DNA from: Bufo bufo
Taxonomy: Eukaryota; Chordata; Amphibia; Anura; Bufonidae
Direction: 5' to 3'
Length of the DNA: 64,000 nt
NCBI RefSeq assembly: GCF_905171765.1
Contig: NC_053392.1
Location: forward strand, 410,260,366-410,324,365
Part shown: piece by piece, positions 1-11,146 of the stretch
Position numbering within the stretch: position 1 is the stretch's first letter
Layout of the letters: the number at the start of each line of letters is the position of its first letter
The notes under the pieces: model-generated
What the model was told of the DNA's origin: nothing
What the model saw: the letters and a program-made list of their open reading frames with translations, nothing else
The model's database searches: none
Made by a program: the position numbers and the translations under genes

Positions 1-840
1 ATGCGTTCCACTGGATCAGCATAGCAAACCTTCCGGCCTCCCACTTCCGGTCCGGGCGAGCGCTCATGCGTTCCACCGAAAACCGAAAGTGGTGCGTTCC
101 ATACAACCGGAAGTAGCACATCGATAACAGGAGGAAACGCTAAACAATAATAGGAGATCATCTGTGGCAAACCGAGCCACTTATAGAATGTCTTTCTTGT
201 CTGTACCTCTTCCCCTCCTCCTTTTTCCTGTCCCATTGTCTGACCCCCCCTGTCCTTGTACCATAGTAAGCTATGTATTGTATGTAAATGAGGCTGTTGG
301 AGGTGCGCATGCCTAGTAAAGTCAGATGACTCCCAAACTGTGTGTCGTCCAGTCACTGGGGAAATTCTCTCTTGGATATTGACCTGCTTCTTCAGCTACA
401 AGGGGATTTAAGTGAAGATATTGAGGGTATACCGTGAAGCTCCGCAACATCATCCTGAACTATTTCTAAATAAGGGCACCTTTAGTTAATATATATTTAA
501 CACTAGACCCACCACACCATCTCAGTATTTATTTATCTAATTGCATAATATATAGAAAACATCTATGCGTTCCAGTGTGGAACGCATCTGACGTCACTTC
601 CGGTTCCGGTACTAAGTGGCGCGAAAAAACGCCATTTGCTATTGGATTTAAACATTTTAACATGTATAAATATGTATGAATTTTGCAATTGTATACCCTA
701 CACTTGCTCCTGAGGAAGGGGAACTTTGTCTCCGAAACGCGTTGAGCCATATATTATACCGAATAAAGTGTTTGACCTGAAGCCCTCCTGTGGTGCTGCC
801 GTCTGTCACTACCATTCCACCTGCGATCCTGGCCGGGTTT
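1..840 (+). repeat. Interspersed repeat carrying a hammerhead-like motif
   Basis: No protein is recognisable. The stretch has several 'cttccggt' and 'gcgttcca' motifs, a CRE-like gacgtcac at about 592, the ribozyme-like motif at 706-747 and an AATAAA signal at 762-767. The layout (GC-rich promoter-like part, hammerhead, polyadenylation signal) would fit the terminal repeat of a Penelope-like element, but no reverse transcriptase is adjacent, so the family is an inference. The left boundary may lie outside the window. Confidence 0.35.
706..747 (+). ncRNA. Hammerhead-ribozyme-like motif, copy 1
   Basis: The 42-nt sequence folds as a minimal hammerhead. Stem I is GCTC (706-709) with GAGC (744-747). 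The core CTGAGGA is 710-716. Stem II is GGGGA (718-722) with TCTCC (729-733), one G.U pair. GAA is 734-736. Stem III is AC/GT (737-738 with 741-742) closed by a GC loop. The base at the cleavage position is T743. G at position 7 of the core is tolerated in hammerheads. One extra A (717) lies between the core and stem II, a departure from the textbook motif that copy 2 shares. Hammerheads with very short stem III are known from Penelope-like retroelements. Self-cleavage is inferred, not shown. Confidence 0.6.
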
Positions 841-1486
841 TTTTTTTTAGGTCGCAGGTGTCATGTGCTTATCCTGACGACCATCTCCCCCAGTGAAGTG
901 AGTGAATGATTTATTTATTTTTTATTTATTATTTATTTTTTGTTTCTCTATTTAATATTGTAATATTATTACTTATTTTATTATTAATTAATTTTTTACT
1001 AAAAGGTTATTCTATAATAATAGTGATAACATTATCTTGTCAGCATCATTGAATGTTTTAACGTATTACCGTCCTAGTGCACGAATATTTATTCATTATA
1101 TTGTATTTAATAACGGAGTGGCGCTCACCATTTCTTCAACCCTTTTTCTTTTCCTCCTTTCATGTGATGGGTGATGATACGTGGTGAGAACTCTTTTCCC
1201 ATTGACATTACCCCTTGCTTCTACACTTTTGATATTGCCATTTGAGAGTGTTCTGGGTCTCTCCAAATACTTTATATAGAGCTTCCTTCCAGTACTTCGC
1301 TGTTCCTTATTCTTTTTATACATCTAGTCCTTATCCCTGTTGGCGCCCAGTTCTATTTCATACTGTGGTGGGATTTATTGATCCCTACAGGTTTGAAGTA
1401 ACTTCCAAATTTTTTCTCTCTCTCTTTATTGCTATCCTTTGTATATGGGCTGACAGACAGAACAAGCTCAGGCAAGGAGGTAGAAC
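841..1486. other. AT-rich spacer
   Basis: A T-run at about 838-849 and A/T-rich low-complexity sequence to about 1100, then unremarkable sequence. I see no gene or repeat boundary here. Short open frames are not supported by any family resemblance. Confidence 0.4.
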
Positions 1487-1494
1487 AACTAGAT

Positions 1495-1641
1495 CAAGGG
1501 TCAGCAACCTTCGGCACTCCTGCTGTTCTGAAACTACAGCTCCATTCATTTCTATGAGAGTTCTGAGAAGAGCAGAGCAAGTATGCATGCTTGGAGTTGT
1601 AGTTTCGTAACACCTGGCATGCCAGAGGTTGCCTACCCCTG
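1495..1641. mobile_element. hAT-type MITE, 147 bp
   Basis: The ends are imperfect inverted repeats (caagggtcagcaacct on the left, aggttgcctacccctg on the right) and are flanked by a perfect 8-bp duplication aactagat at 1487-1494 and 1642-1649. An 8-bp TSD and this terminal sequence indicate hAT mobilisation. The interior is a hairpin around 'actacagctcc' and 'ggagttgtagt'. Too short to encode a transposase. Confidence 0.85.
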
Positions 1642-1661
1642 AACTAGATAAATAGGAAATG

Positions 1662-2183
1662 ATCATCACCTGGATCCGGCAGGCAGTTCCTTCACCGGAA
1701 CTGCCTGCCGGATCTGGAAATCCATATGCAAATGGTTATCATTTGTAGACAATCCGATACGGATCTGTCTGACAAATGCATTGAAATACCGGATCCGTCT
1801 CTCCAGTGTCATCCAGAAAAATGGATCCGGTATTTATTATTTTCACATTTTTAAAGGTCAGCGCATGCGCAGACTGGATCCATTGATGCAGCAATTTTAA
1901 TGCCAGATCCGGCACTAATACATTTCAATGGAAATTAATGCAGGATCCGGCATTCCGGCAAGTGTTCCGGGATTTTGGACGGAGAAAATACAGCAGCATG
2001 CTGCAGTATTTTCTACGGCCAAATACCGTAAGAGGGACTGAACTGATGCATCCTGATGCATTGTGAATGGAGAGCATTCGGTTCAGTATGCATTAGGATT
2101 AAACTGATCAGTTTTTTTCCGGTATTGAGCCCTTAGGATGGAACTCAATACCGGAAAAGAATAACGCTAGTGTGAAAGTACCC
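1662..2183. mobile_element. Harbinger-like MITE, left end missing
   Basis: The right end reads gtgtgaaagtaccc followed by tta, like the termini of the MITE family described at 2187-2844. No matching left end is found. The interior is full of ccggatccg-type motifs with a short perfect hairpin at about 1677-1712. It abuts the next element and shares its TTA. Confidence 0.5.
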
Positions 2184-2186
2184 TTA

Positions 2187-2844
2187 GGGCTCTTTCACAC
2201 CTGCGTTCTTTTCTTCCGGCATAGAGTTCCGTCGTCGGGGCTCTATGCCGGAAGAATCCTGATCAGGATTATCCCAATGCATTCTGAATGGAGTGAAATC
2301 CGTTCAGGATGCATCAGGATGTCTTCAGTTTCGGAACGGAACGTTTTTTGGCCGGAGAAAATACTGCAGCATGCTGCGCTTTTTGCTCCGGCCAAAAATC
2401 CTGAAGACTTGCTGCAAGGCCGCATCCGGAATTAATGCCCATTGAAAGGCATTGATCCGGATCCGGCCTTAAGCTAAACGTCGTTTCGGCGCATTGCCGC
2501 ATCCGATGTTTAGCTTTTTCTGAATGGTTACCATGGCTGCCGGGACGCTAAAGTCCTGGCAGCCATGGTAAAGTGTAGTGGGGAACGGGGGAGCAGCATA
2601 CTTACCGTCCGTGCGGCTCCCGGGGCGCTCCAGAGTGACGTCAGGGCGCCCCAAGCGCATGGATCACGTCATCCATGTGCATGGGGCGCTCTGACGTCAT
2701 TCTGGAGCGCCCCGGGAGCCGCACGGACTGTAAGTATACCGCTCCCCGATCCTTTCAGTACACTTGCGTTTTTCCGGATCCGGCGTGTAATTCCGGCAAG
2801 TGGAGTACATGCCGGATCCGGACAACGCAAGTGTGAAAGAGGCC
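2187..2844. mobile_element. Harbinger-like MITE (GGATCCGG subfamily), copy 1
   Basis: Terminal inverted repeats gggctctttcacac and gtgtgaaagaggcc are flanked by TTA at 2184-2186 and 2845-2847. A 3-bp TWA duplication with such ends is typical of PIF/Harbinger elements. The 658-bp interior has a large palindrome around 2565-2740 (cccggggcgctccag and its complement). A second copy lies in opposite orientation at 23334-24071. Non-coding. Confidence 0.75.
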
Positions 2845-2932
2845 TTAGTCAGCATCTGGACAGAGAGCAAGATGGAAAGATTAACTCTAGCAGCTCTGAA
2901 GAGTTCTGAGACCTAGTCTCAATACAGACAGG

Positions 2933-4136
2933 CAGGGCCGTCTTTAATATTGATTGGACCCTGGGCAAAAATTTACTTGGGCCCCCTGGATGCCGCCTTC
3001 CCACACCTTAGCAGGCAATTACACCCTCCACCACAACACACACACAAAAAATCCACACATCTGGTACAGTACAGTGAATGACTGTAAATACTTCCAGTTC
3101 TGAAGACTCCAGCCACTCAGGATCAGTGCTCTGGGCAGCTGGCTCAGGCTGGAAGTGGTCACCGCACTGCAGGAAGGAGACCAGGGCTCGGCTCACCCTA
3201 GTGTTACAGTGCACCCCAGCACCCCACAGTATGCAGTATAGCACCCTATAGTATACAGCAACCCACAGTATGCAGTATAGCACCCTATAGTATACAGCAC
3301 CACACAGTATGCAGTATAGCACCCCACACTATACAGTGCCCCACAGTATATAGTAGAGCAGTATAGCAGCCCACAGTATACAGCAACCCACAGTATACAA
3401 CACCTCACAGTATACAGTAGAGCAGTATAGCACCTCACCGTATACAGCACCCCAACTATACACGATACAGCACCCCACACTATACAGTACAGCAGTATAG
3501 CACTCCACACTATACAGCACCCACAGTATACAGCCCCCCACACTATACAGGCTCCCACACAGTATACAGCTCCCCACACAGTATACAGGCCCCCACACAG
3601 TATACAGGGCCCCACACAGTATACAGGGCCCCACACAGTATACAGGCCCCCACACAGTATACAGGCCCCACACAGTATACAGGCCCCCACACAGTATACA
3701 GGCCCCCCACACTATACAGGCCCCCCACACTATACAGCACCTCACTATACAGTAGTTTACAGTATATTAGTATAACAGCCCGTCACCTTTTTCTGATGTA
3801 ATCTTCACAAAAAAAGCCAAACTTCTCCTGCAACACTCCTGATAGGACCTGTGATGACCTCATAGCCATGTGACCAGTAATATTGCTAGGTTACTGGTTA
3901 CATGGTGATGATGTCATCTAAGGTCCTAGATCACACTCACAGCTCTCACAGACACAGTTCGCTGGCTGGACTCAGTGCCGGCAGGCATGGCATGGCAGCA
4001 CCCCCTGTGTAGCTGACAGCCTGACACCCAGGGCAGTCAGTGGCTAGCAGGGCTCAAGAGGCAGCTGCCTTGGGCCCCCCAGGAGCACTGGGCCCGGGGC
4101 AGCTGCCCCTTTTGCCCCTTGGTAAAGACGGCCCTG
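2933..4136. mobile_element. Non-autonomous hAT element, 1.2 kb
   Basis: The ends are cagggccgtcttta and taaagacggccctg, perfect inverted repeats, flanked by the 8-bp duplication cagacagg at 2925-2932 and 4137-4144. Both facts identify a hAT insertion. The interior has no transposase; it holds a minisatellite at about 3220-3770 and a CG-poor remainder. Confidence 0.9.
3220..3770. repeat. Minisatellite of cacagtatacag units
   Basis: About 30 short units of roughly 16-21 bp built on 'cacagtatacag' plus a C-rich tract. The first half is degenerate with cacc spacers; the second half (3540-3730) is more regular with ggccccc spacers. It lies wholly inside the hAT element. Long open frames on the minus strand rich in C, Y, V and G are by-products of the periodicity. 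Confidence 0.85.
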
Positions 4137-4144
4137 CAGACAGG

Positions 4145-4616
4145 GAGAGTGGAGTGACGCCTGTGTCTGCTTGAGAAACTGGGACAGCGGAGGATGGCAG
4201 CCAACCTAACAGAGACCCTTCCACCTGGATAGTCTGTATGACTGTCCTATTGACCTGACCTGTTACCTGGATCTACTACTCCTCATGGCTGTGTATATCC
4301 ACTATCCTTGGCCGAGACTCAAGTAATGACTGAATACATAAAAGAAAACCCGGAAAAAGGTTTAATTTGCAAATCTTTTTAACTCACAGGAGCTGGTTTC
4401 TTTTTTGTTAAAGGAATAGCGGCACTTTTATTTTTAGTTTATGTCTTTACTTGCATAAATAAAAAAGTGCTCTACAGGGGGCTGCCATATCTAAAGGCAT
4501 CTGTGTAGTGTGTCACTACACAATACACACACAGATGTGGTACGGCACAGACAGTCTATAGACTCCTATGGATGGCTGCTGACTCTATAGTCTAACATTG
4601 GGCTAGCTATGGTATC
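4145..4616. other. Unassigned sequence before the retrovirus
   Basis: No gene or repeat boundary is recognised apart from the 8-bp duplication ending at 4144 and the ERV target duplication gtatc at 4612-4616. Not obviously part of a named element. Confidence 0.3.
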
Positions 4617-5121
4617 TGATGGGATATATGTGACTCCATTTTGTCTCATTTAGCCACGTGTATTACATTTGGTTAGTGCACTACAAAATACCCCTTCCCC
4701 CTATGGAATGTGAGACACTTCCTTAAACTGTTTCAGGAAATCCATACATGTTGAAAGTTTGAACAGCCTTCCTACCATAAAAGGCCATCTGGCTCAACTG
4801 TATGCTAGCCTATGTGTATATACCTGATTGGTCAAATGCTGTTACTATGAGTCAGCTATTATGTTAATGCAGAGCTTATGTGTGACCATACTATAGGTCA
4901 AATACTAATGCTAACATATGATTGGATGTAAAGGAAGCTCAACCCCCTCTATTAAAACTGTTTGCCAGCTGTGAATAAACCAGAATGGATTGGAAATAGA
5001 CATGTGTTCATGTGGTCTATCTTCTTCATTCTCCCGGTACCGGTAAGGCTTAATTCAAGCTGATCACTGAAATCATGTGTCAGGGACACACCGTTAGGCA
5101 AGAGAGTAAATTTTCCTAACA
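4617..5121 (+). repeat. ERV 5' LTR
   Basis: Begins tgatgggatat and ends ttttcctaaca (TG...CA). It contains cctattaaaac-like AT-rich sequence and a gaataaa polyadenylation-type signal at about 4973-4979. The copy at 11147-11651 has the same length and is almost identical. Confidence 0.9.
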
Positions 5122-5125
5122 GCTT

Positions 5126-5146
5126 TGGGGGCTCAGTTTCCGGGAT
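5126..5146 (+). promoter_or_regulatory. Putative retroviral primer-binding site
   Basis: Four bases after the LTR the sequence reads TGGGGGCTC then AGTTT then CCGGGAT. This resembles the proline-tRNA primer site of gammaretroviruses, with an altered and longer middle. A gtaagt splice-donor-like site follows at about 5234. The tRNA assignment is from memory of the family. Confidence 0.5.
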
Positions 5147-7260
5147 TGGGAGGGTCAACTCTTCAGGTCTACAGTGAAAGACATCAATTTTTGTCCTGCT
5201 TGGACCTGGGAGCAATGACCAAAATCTCATTCAAGTAAGTCGAACCATCTATTTATGATTTCGGTGAATTGCGATGTCTGGGACACGCGCAAAAGCTCAG
5301 GGAGCTTGTTGATTGTAAGCGGCTCATATCATTGAGTCCATATCGTTATAAAATGTTGATTGTAAGAGGCTCATTTGAGTCCGTATCGTTAGATAGTGCA
5401 CTAAGGATATCTGTTCCGGGAACAGAAGGATACAAGCTTGAATTAACTCTTATGTATATATAGTATAAGTATTTTAGAAGTATTAAGATTATCTGTCTGT
5501 GTGAGATGTTGGCCGGGTGGTAAGTTTACGGTCGCATCCCGCTTTGAAATCATTCTGTTTCTATCACTGCCAACATGTAAACTTTGTTGCACGGTCTAGT
5601 CCCACAAATTATTTCCTAGTTAACACATGAGTAGACAATTGGGCTAGGGTGAGTGACAAGACACAGCAGAGTCAGGAAGTTAATTCATGGCAAGGGAAAA
5701 AGTGTTTCAGTGTTTGCAATTAGAAAGGGCTTGTGTTAAACGTTCAGAAATGAACTGGTTAAGTTTTGTTGCCCTAATGATCTGTGTGTGTTTAAATAGT
5801 GACGATTTATAGTCCTAGAATTAGAGATTACAGCACTAAAAGATGGACAGTTAATGCATAAGTGTATTGATAATTGAAGTTAGAGAAATGAAATGAGCAG
5901 CATTTCTTATTTCAAGATGGAGGATTTTGAATCCTATAGAGAACAAAGGTTGCCATGAGGCATCCCTCCCCCCCACCACATTCCAAAATGTCACTTGTAG
6001 TCCTACAAGAACTTCTTCCTGTCCTGTTTGAGATGTGTTTTCAGAGAGAACTCCCTCCCATCTCACCCCCCTCCTCTGCTCAGGAATTTCATATGGGGGT
6101 TGGGGGGGGAGGGGGGCTGCTAATTGGTAATGCATAAGCAGCAATGTGAAGATACTAACCTGTGTTATCTATAAGATATTCCAGACAGGGCTCCAGTATT
6201 AATTGTATCTTTCCAAATTGTATGTTCCGATGGTTTAAAATGTGCCTGCAGTGATGATGCTAATTGGAAGTGTCCACTCCTATCAATCTAAGGTTGCACC
6301 CATTTTAAGTCCTTATTCAGATATGAGTAAAAGTTTGAGGAACATGTGAGACAGCTGAATGTCCTTGATGTATTGCTTTACTTCCCCTGTTTGAACACTC
6401 CTGAAATAGGAGACGCAAGGCAGAGGAAATGGGGGAAGGGTTAGTTATATAGAATAAGTAACGATGTGTGTAACACTAAACAAAAAAAAACTACATGGCA
6501 TATAAGATGATTTGTTAATTTTAACAAAATGACTGTATGATTAACATGTATATTGTTTTACAGTGACAGACCATCAGCAATTCTGGGTGTGGTATGAATA
6601 TCTGCTTCCCGGAAAACTGTGTTTGTCTGTGCTGCAAATTTTGGAATGTAACAAAGAGATTGTGTGATTGGGTGAAAGATACATGATTCAGTGGAATGTG
6701 AATGGGTGTGGCTCTGAGTTGTATGTACGTAGCAGAGCTGTGTGTGTGCAATTCATATTTTATGTATAAGGGCGTGGTTATGAGCTGGTTTGTTAAGATG
6801 AGTACATGAAAATGTATATGAATGCGTATGGAATACGGTATTTGTTTTTAAATATGCGCATTAAGAATTTTATTTTATTTTCTTGGAAGTTTTTTTTTTT
6901 TTTTATTGGTACCAACAGCATTGATCAAGCTGTACATTTTTATTTCAATGAAAAGTTTTTATGGGCCCTTTGTGTGTTCATGTCTGTATTGTCAGATCTG
7001 TTTGTTTCAATGTTTGCAGTTACATGTTACATGTTCAGTGTTGTGCTTAACATCAGAGCTCTGCTCGTATGGACAGCTAGGATACTAATGGCAGAACAGA
7101 GGATAGACCAAAGCGTCCACCAAAAGGGGTGGTCTTAGGTGATTCAGAATGGGAGGAAGGAAATGTGAGCCCTCTATGGGAATAAATGGGGTACTGACAA
7201 GGACATACAGAACAGATTCCTTACCAGTAGAAACCATGGACAGGGAATACATCATGTCAT
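5147..7260. other. ERV internal region without recognisable gag
   Basis: The 2.1 kb where leader and gag should lie holds no long open frame with gag features (no matrix, capsid major-homology-like or zinc-knuckle pattern seen in any frame). A T-run at about 6890-6904. Either gag was replaced by unrelated sequence or it has decayed beyond recognition. Confidence 0.5.
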
Positions 7261-7261
7261 G

Positions 7262-9120
7262 TATTTAGCATTATACTAGATTGCCCAGTCAGCCTATTAG
7301 GGAGAGATTTGTTCATTAAGCTTGACTTGCAGGTATCAGCAAAGAATCAGGACATAGGAGTACACTCAGGTCTCATTCCAGTCTCTACACCAGTGCCACT
7401 GATTCTTGCAAACATACAGGACCACCCAGAATAACATTAACCCTGCATTATGGTCCTCAAATGAATATGACACAGGATTCATAGATTGCACACATTACAC
7501 AGCTACTGTGAAACCAGGTGTCATCTCAGTGTTCCAGAAACAATACCTGCTGTTAAAAGAGAAACTTGATGGGCTTAGGCCAATGATAAAGGAATTCCTA
7601 CAAAAGGGAATCCTGGCAGAGGTGATTTCACCCTACAGCACGCCCGTGAATCCAGTGACAAAGGCAGATGGTACTACCCGCTTTGTACAGGATTTAAGGG
7701 CCATCAACAACATCATTGTGCATATAGCCCCTGTTGTACCTGATGTCACTTAATTATTATCTGCCATTCCAGCAGACGCTGTTTGGTTCAGTGTGATAGA
7801 TCTGAAAAATGCTTTCTTTTCTATCCCAGTTGATAAGATAACCAGACTACTTTTTGCTTTTTCCTTTGACAGACGCCAACTGACCTGGTGCAGAAATGCC
7901 CCAGGGATATGCTGATTCACCTGTAGTGTACAGCATAGTCCTCCAAGCGATGTTAGAATCATGGTACATCCCCCCAAGGTTCTGTGCTGCTGCAATATGT
8001 CGATGATTTATTACTGTGTAGCATGTCAGCGGAGGCCAGCATTCAGGATGGTTTATCACTGTTATAATGGTTGTCAGGATGTGGTCACAAAGTGACACTT
8101 AAGCAAATGCAATGGTGTAAAATGCAGGTTGAATACTTGGGCTTTGTCCTCACAAAAGGTGAACGGAGAATCAGCGCAGAAAGAGTCCAGTCTATTGCGG
8201 GTTTGGTCGCCCCGCACACCAAGAAGGAAATGTTATCTTTCCTTGGTATGATAAACGGTAGACAATGGATTACTGATTGCTCCCACTATTGACAATGTTT
8301 TGAGGCAAGCCACTCTGGAAGAAAATCCAGATTTGATTAAATGGTTTTCTGAAAATGTACAATGCATTTGATTATCTGAAATGTTCGCTCATGTCGAGTC
8401 CAGGGTTGGGCCTCCCTGACTATAATATGCCTTTCCACATGTTTGCACGCCAAAATTGTAAAACCATGGCGGGTGTACTGACACAAGAAAACGGAGGCAA
8501 GTTGCGTCCTTGTGTATTTTTCTCAAAGGTAATGCCCACCTCTGTCCAGGGGATGCCGGCATGTCTGTGTTCTCTTGCAGCCTGTGCTATGATGGTAGAG
8601 TTGACAAATTCTTTCACAATGTGACATTACACCATTTTGCACACCATGATGTTGTAGGCCTACTCAAGGACATCCGCACTCAACACAGCAGGCAGCTGAG
8701 CTCATTGCACTCACTAGGACATGTATTCTACATGCTGATAGGCCTGTCACCATTCATACTGAGAAGTAGGTACACACATGGGGTAGTGTGGGACCATGGT
8801 ATGATCTGGCAGAGGAGAGGATTTACGGCAGCAGATGGTAAGGATCATGTCTCACAGGGCAATGCGCTGGCAGTTAAGATGGCGAAATGAGTGGCCAAAA
8901 GCAACCTCACAGGTTTGTATAACCATTGGGAGATGCCATGTTTGGCACCTCCAACCCCTGAGATGTTGCAAATGCTTACTGATCTTCAGTGGTATGCCAC
9001 TGAACAGGAACAACAAGACTCGTGTTATCCAGTATTGCAGAAAAATCCTGAGATAGGATTAGAATTATTCTGCAAAGAGGGGAAGTTATGCATTCCCCCA
9101 ATATAGTGCTTTCATCTTAA
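7262..9120 (+). pseudogene. ERV pol remnant: protease end, RT, RNase H
   Basis: In frame at about 7279 the protease C-terminus is seen (motif SLLGRDLF). A frame change leads to the RT fingers at 7406-7753 (FVQDLRAINN). RT palm residues follow in other frames: VIDLKNAF at about 7795 and the catalytic YVDD at 7996-8007. The RT thumb (EYLGFVLTKGERRIS) is at 8071-8292, and a connection/RNase H part (CVFFSKVMP) at 8355-8624. Each piece ends in a stop or shifts frame. Most of the integrase, including the zinc-binding and catalytic core, is missing between about 9110 and 9180. It is therefore a pseudogene inside the provirus. Confidence 0.75.
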
Positions 9121-9354
9121 TAGCACATTTCCACAGAGTAGGACATAAACAGCATTGAGATACTCATGGGTAGGCCTTTCCCCACACCATGGGCAAGACG
9201 CCCCCTGGTAGTACAGGAAGGGGACTTGGACCTGATCAGGGAGGAGTATGTTACTAATCTGATCAAATTCCTCAGTAAAACTGAAGAATAAGTTGCTTGT
9301 AAGTCTCCTTCTCTTTCACAGGAATCAACCCGTCCATTCCGGATAGGCAACCAG

Positions 9355-9681
9355 GTGATGATCAAGATCTTAAAGAAGGGAAAGGAACCAGGAAGTTTCA
9401 CCTACGGACAACCCACCGAGGTAGTCGTGATCACCAGAACAGCAGTCCTCACTGAACAATCGCCCACGTGGATCCACGCCACAAGGATTAAGTTGGTGAA
9501 GAAAAGAGAGGTACTAACGGGGGCAGATAGCCCTGACCTCCAACGAGGCCCAGAGGTACTAACGGAGGCAGACAGCCTTGACCTCGAAGAAGATACAGAA
9601 GGGGTACTAACGGAGGCAGACAGCCTTGACCCCCAACGAGATGACGCAGTCTGGAAATTCCTCGAGATGGCTGAGATGTAG
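9355..9681 (+). pseudogene. ERV integrase C-terminal tail with internal repeats
   Basis: The frame carries the SH3-like integrase tail (IGNQVMIKILK upstream and SPTWIHATRIKLVK at about residue 40), as in gammaretroviral pol. After it come three tandem copies of a roughly 15-17-residue unit with the core EVLTEADSLDL (about 9508, 9550 and 9601). The frame ends at 9681 and overlaps the envelope frame by 56 bp, which is the usual pol/env overlap of simple retroviruses. The repeated tail is unusual and is reported separately as a finding. Confidence 0.7.
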
Positions 9682-10582
9682 TGCCTTAATAATTGTAATT
9701 TTGTGTCTCCTACTTACTGTCCCATGGCTGTGGAACAGACAGATATACCTGGAAACAGAATGCAGAGGGGAAGACAGTCTATGCAAGACAAAGGAGAACT
9801 TATGGCTGTACCTGGCCAAAACTCTGAACTTAACTGACTTTTGTCTCCAAACCACTTTATCGGCATCTAACATTTTGGAGACATGTCTGGTAGCAGTCCC
9901 CACCCCAGTAGATGTATGGACGGAGCTACTACGTTCCCAATGGAATGACGCAGATATGGAGGATCATGATGTTAAATATGGATATGTAAATCCTTATCAT
10001 GCTTGTTATGACTGTCCTACATATGAGAATCTGCAGAGTAATATGATAGAAGTAATTACAGGTCTTGTCACAGCAGCAGAAATATGTTATAACTTCACCT
10101 GTGATGAGACACTATTGCCTCCCTGCATACAAGCAAAAATGCAGAATAAGATTAAGCCAAATATTTGTGATAGAGATTTAGGTAATTGTAAAAAGATAGT
10201 ATCAGGAAAGAATATGCAATGTAATATTACAAAAACAGTACCATCCCTAGACAAACATGTACCTCTACCAGCAGGATGGGTATTGGCCTGTGGGAATACT
10301 AGTTACACATACATACCGGCCAATATTACAGAGGGACCCTGTACAATAGCTAGGCTGACATTAGCAATGATACCACTATTCCCAGCAATGAAGACACGAC
10401 TCACGAGAGACACTTCTCTACAGTTACCAGAAAATTGTGATTATAATGTGAATCTCCTCTCTAGATCAGAATATATGAGTTTAGGGGTATCTTTGATAGG
10501 GGTACCAGGGTTGGCCATATATAACCACAGGACAATATCAAAACTTGCCTGTTTTATGGTAAAACAGATAAAATATCACTAG
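9626..10582 (+). pseudogene. ERV envelope surface subunit, 318 codons
   Basis: The open frame starts inside the integrase tail. Residues about 18-36 form a hydrophobic signal segment (ALIIVILCLLLTVPWLW). It is cysteine-rich with several N-glycosylation sites (NLT, NFT, NIT, NTS) and a CXXC motif (CYDC) at about residue 128. The protein would be the receptor-binding part of a gamma-type Env at the cell or virion surface. It stops before the transmembrane subunit, with a frame change, so no complete Env is encoded. The start at 9626 is the first ATG; ATG 9641 is an alternative. Confidence 0.75.
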
Positions 10583-10598
10583 TGCAGTTCTGCAAGAT

Positions 10599-10960
10599 AT
10601 GCTGCTGGATATACAATTGTATGAAAAGGCTATCTTGCAGAATAGGGCAACTATTGACTATTTATTGTTCCAACATGGTGTAGGATGCTCAGCGTTCGCA
10701 GGGATGTGTTGTTTCAATTTATTAGATCACTCCCGTGGAATAAAAGATAAAATAGGCCAATTAGAGGAGATGAGAAAACATATAAAACAGAATGTTGACC
10801 AAGGTTGGTGGGACTGGCTTTTTGGCTGAATACCTGACTTTGGTCAAATAAGATATGTTTTAGGAGTGGCACTCGCCGTGGTCGCTGCAATAGTGTGTCT
10901 CTGCGGTTGCCTGCAGTGTGCGCCCTCCCTTCTTGTCATATGTAAAAAATGTGGCCGAAA
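10599..10960 (+). pseudogene. ERV envelope transmembrane subunit remnant
   Basis: Starting at 10599 the frame shows LQNRATIDYLL followed by the cysteine motif CSAFAGMCC (CX6CC), the hallmark of gamma-type transmembrane subunits that bond covalently to the surface subunit. A single TGA at about 10827-10829 closes it after DWLFG. The same frame continues past this stop into a hydrophobic membrane anchor (ALAVVAAIVCLCGC) and a short basic tail. The break from the surface subunit is a frame change near 10570-10585. Confidence 0.75.
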
Positions 10961-11131
10961 GAGGGGTACACTCAACATTCCTCTATACTCCGGTAGAGGT
11001 AGAAGAGGCAAACACAACCCCAACAAAGCCTGAGGATTATACTCCTGAAGGGTATATGGAATACCTAAAGGCTTATAAGCAAACCAAGGAAGAGCAGAGA
11101 AAGAACCATATAGTATAAGATATATATAAGG

Positions 11132-11146
11132 TTCTAAGAGGGGATT
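11132..11146 (+). promoter_or_regulatory. ERV polypurine tract
   Basis: The purine-rich run aagagggga lies directly before the 3' LTR at 11147, the position of the plus-strand primer in retroviral reverse transcription. Confidence 0.6.

Noticed and set aside
3008..3745. Long minus-strand frames rich in C, Y, V and G
   Set aside because: They read the cacagtatacag minisatellite in several frames at once; no protein family resembles them.
6806..7138. 110-codon hydrophobic frame inside the ERV
   Set aside because: Composition follows the T-rich DNA; no retroviral domain and no homologue recalled.
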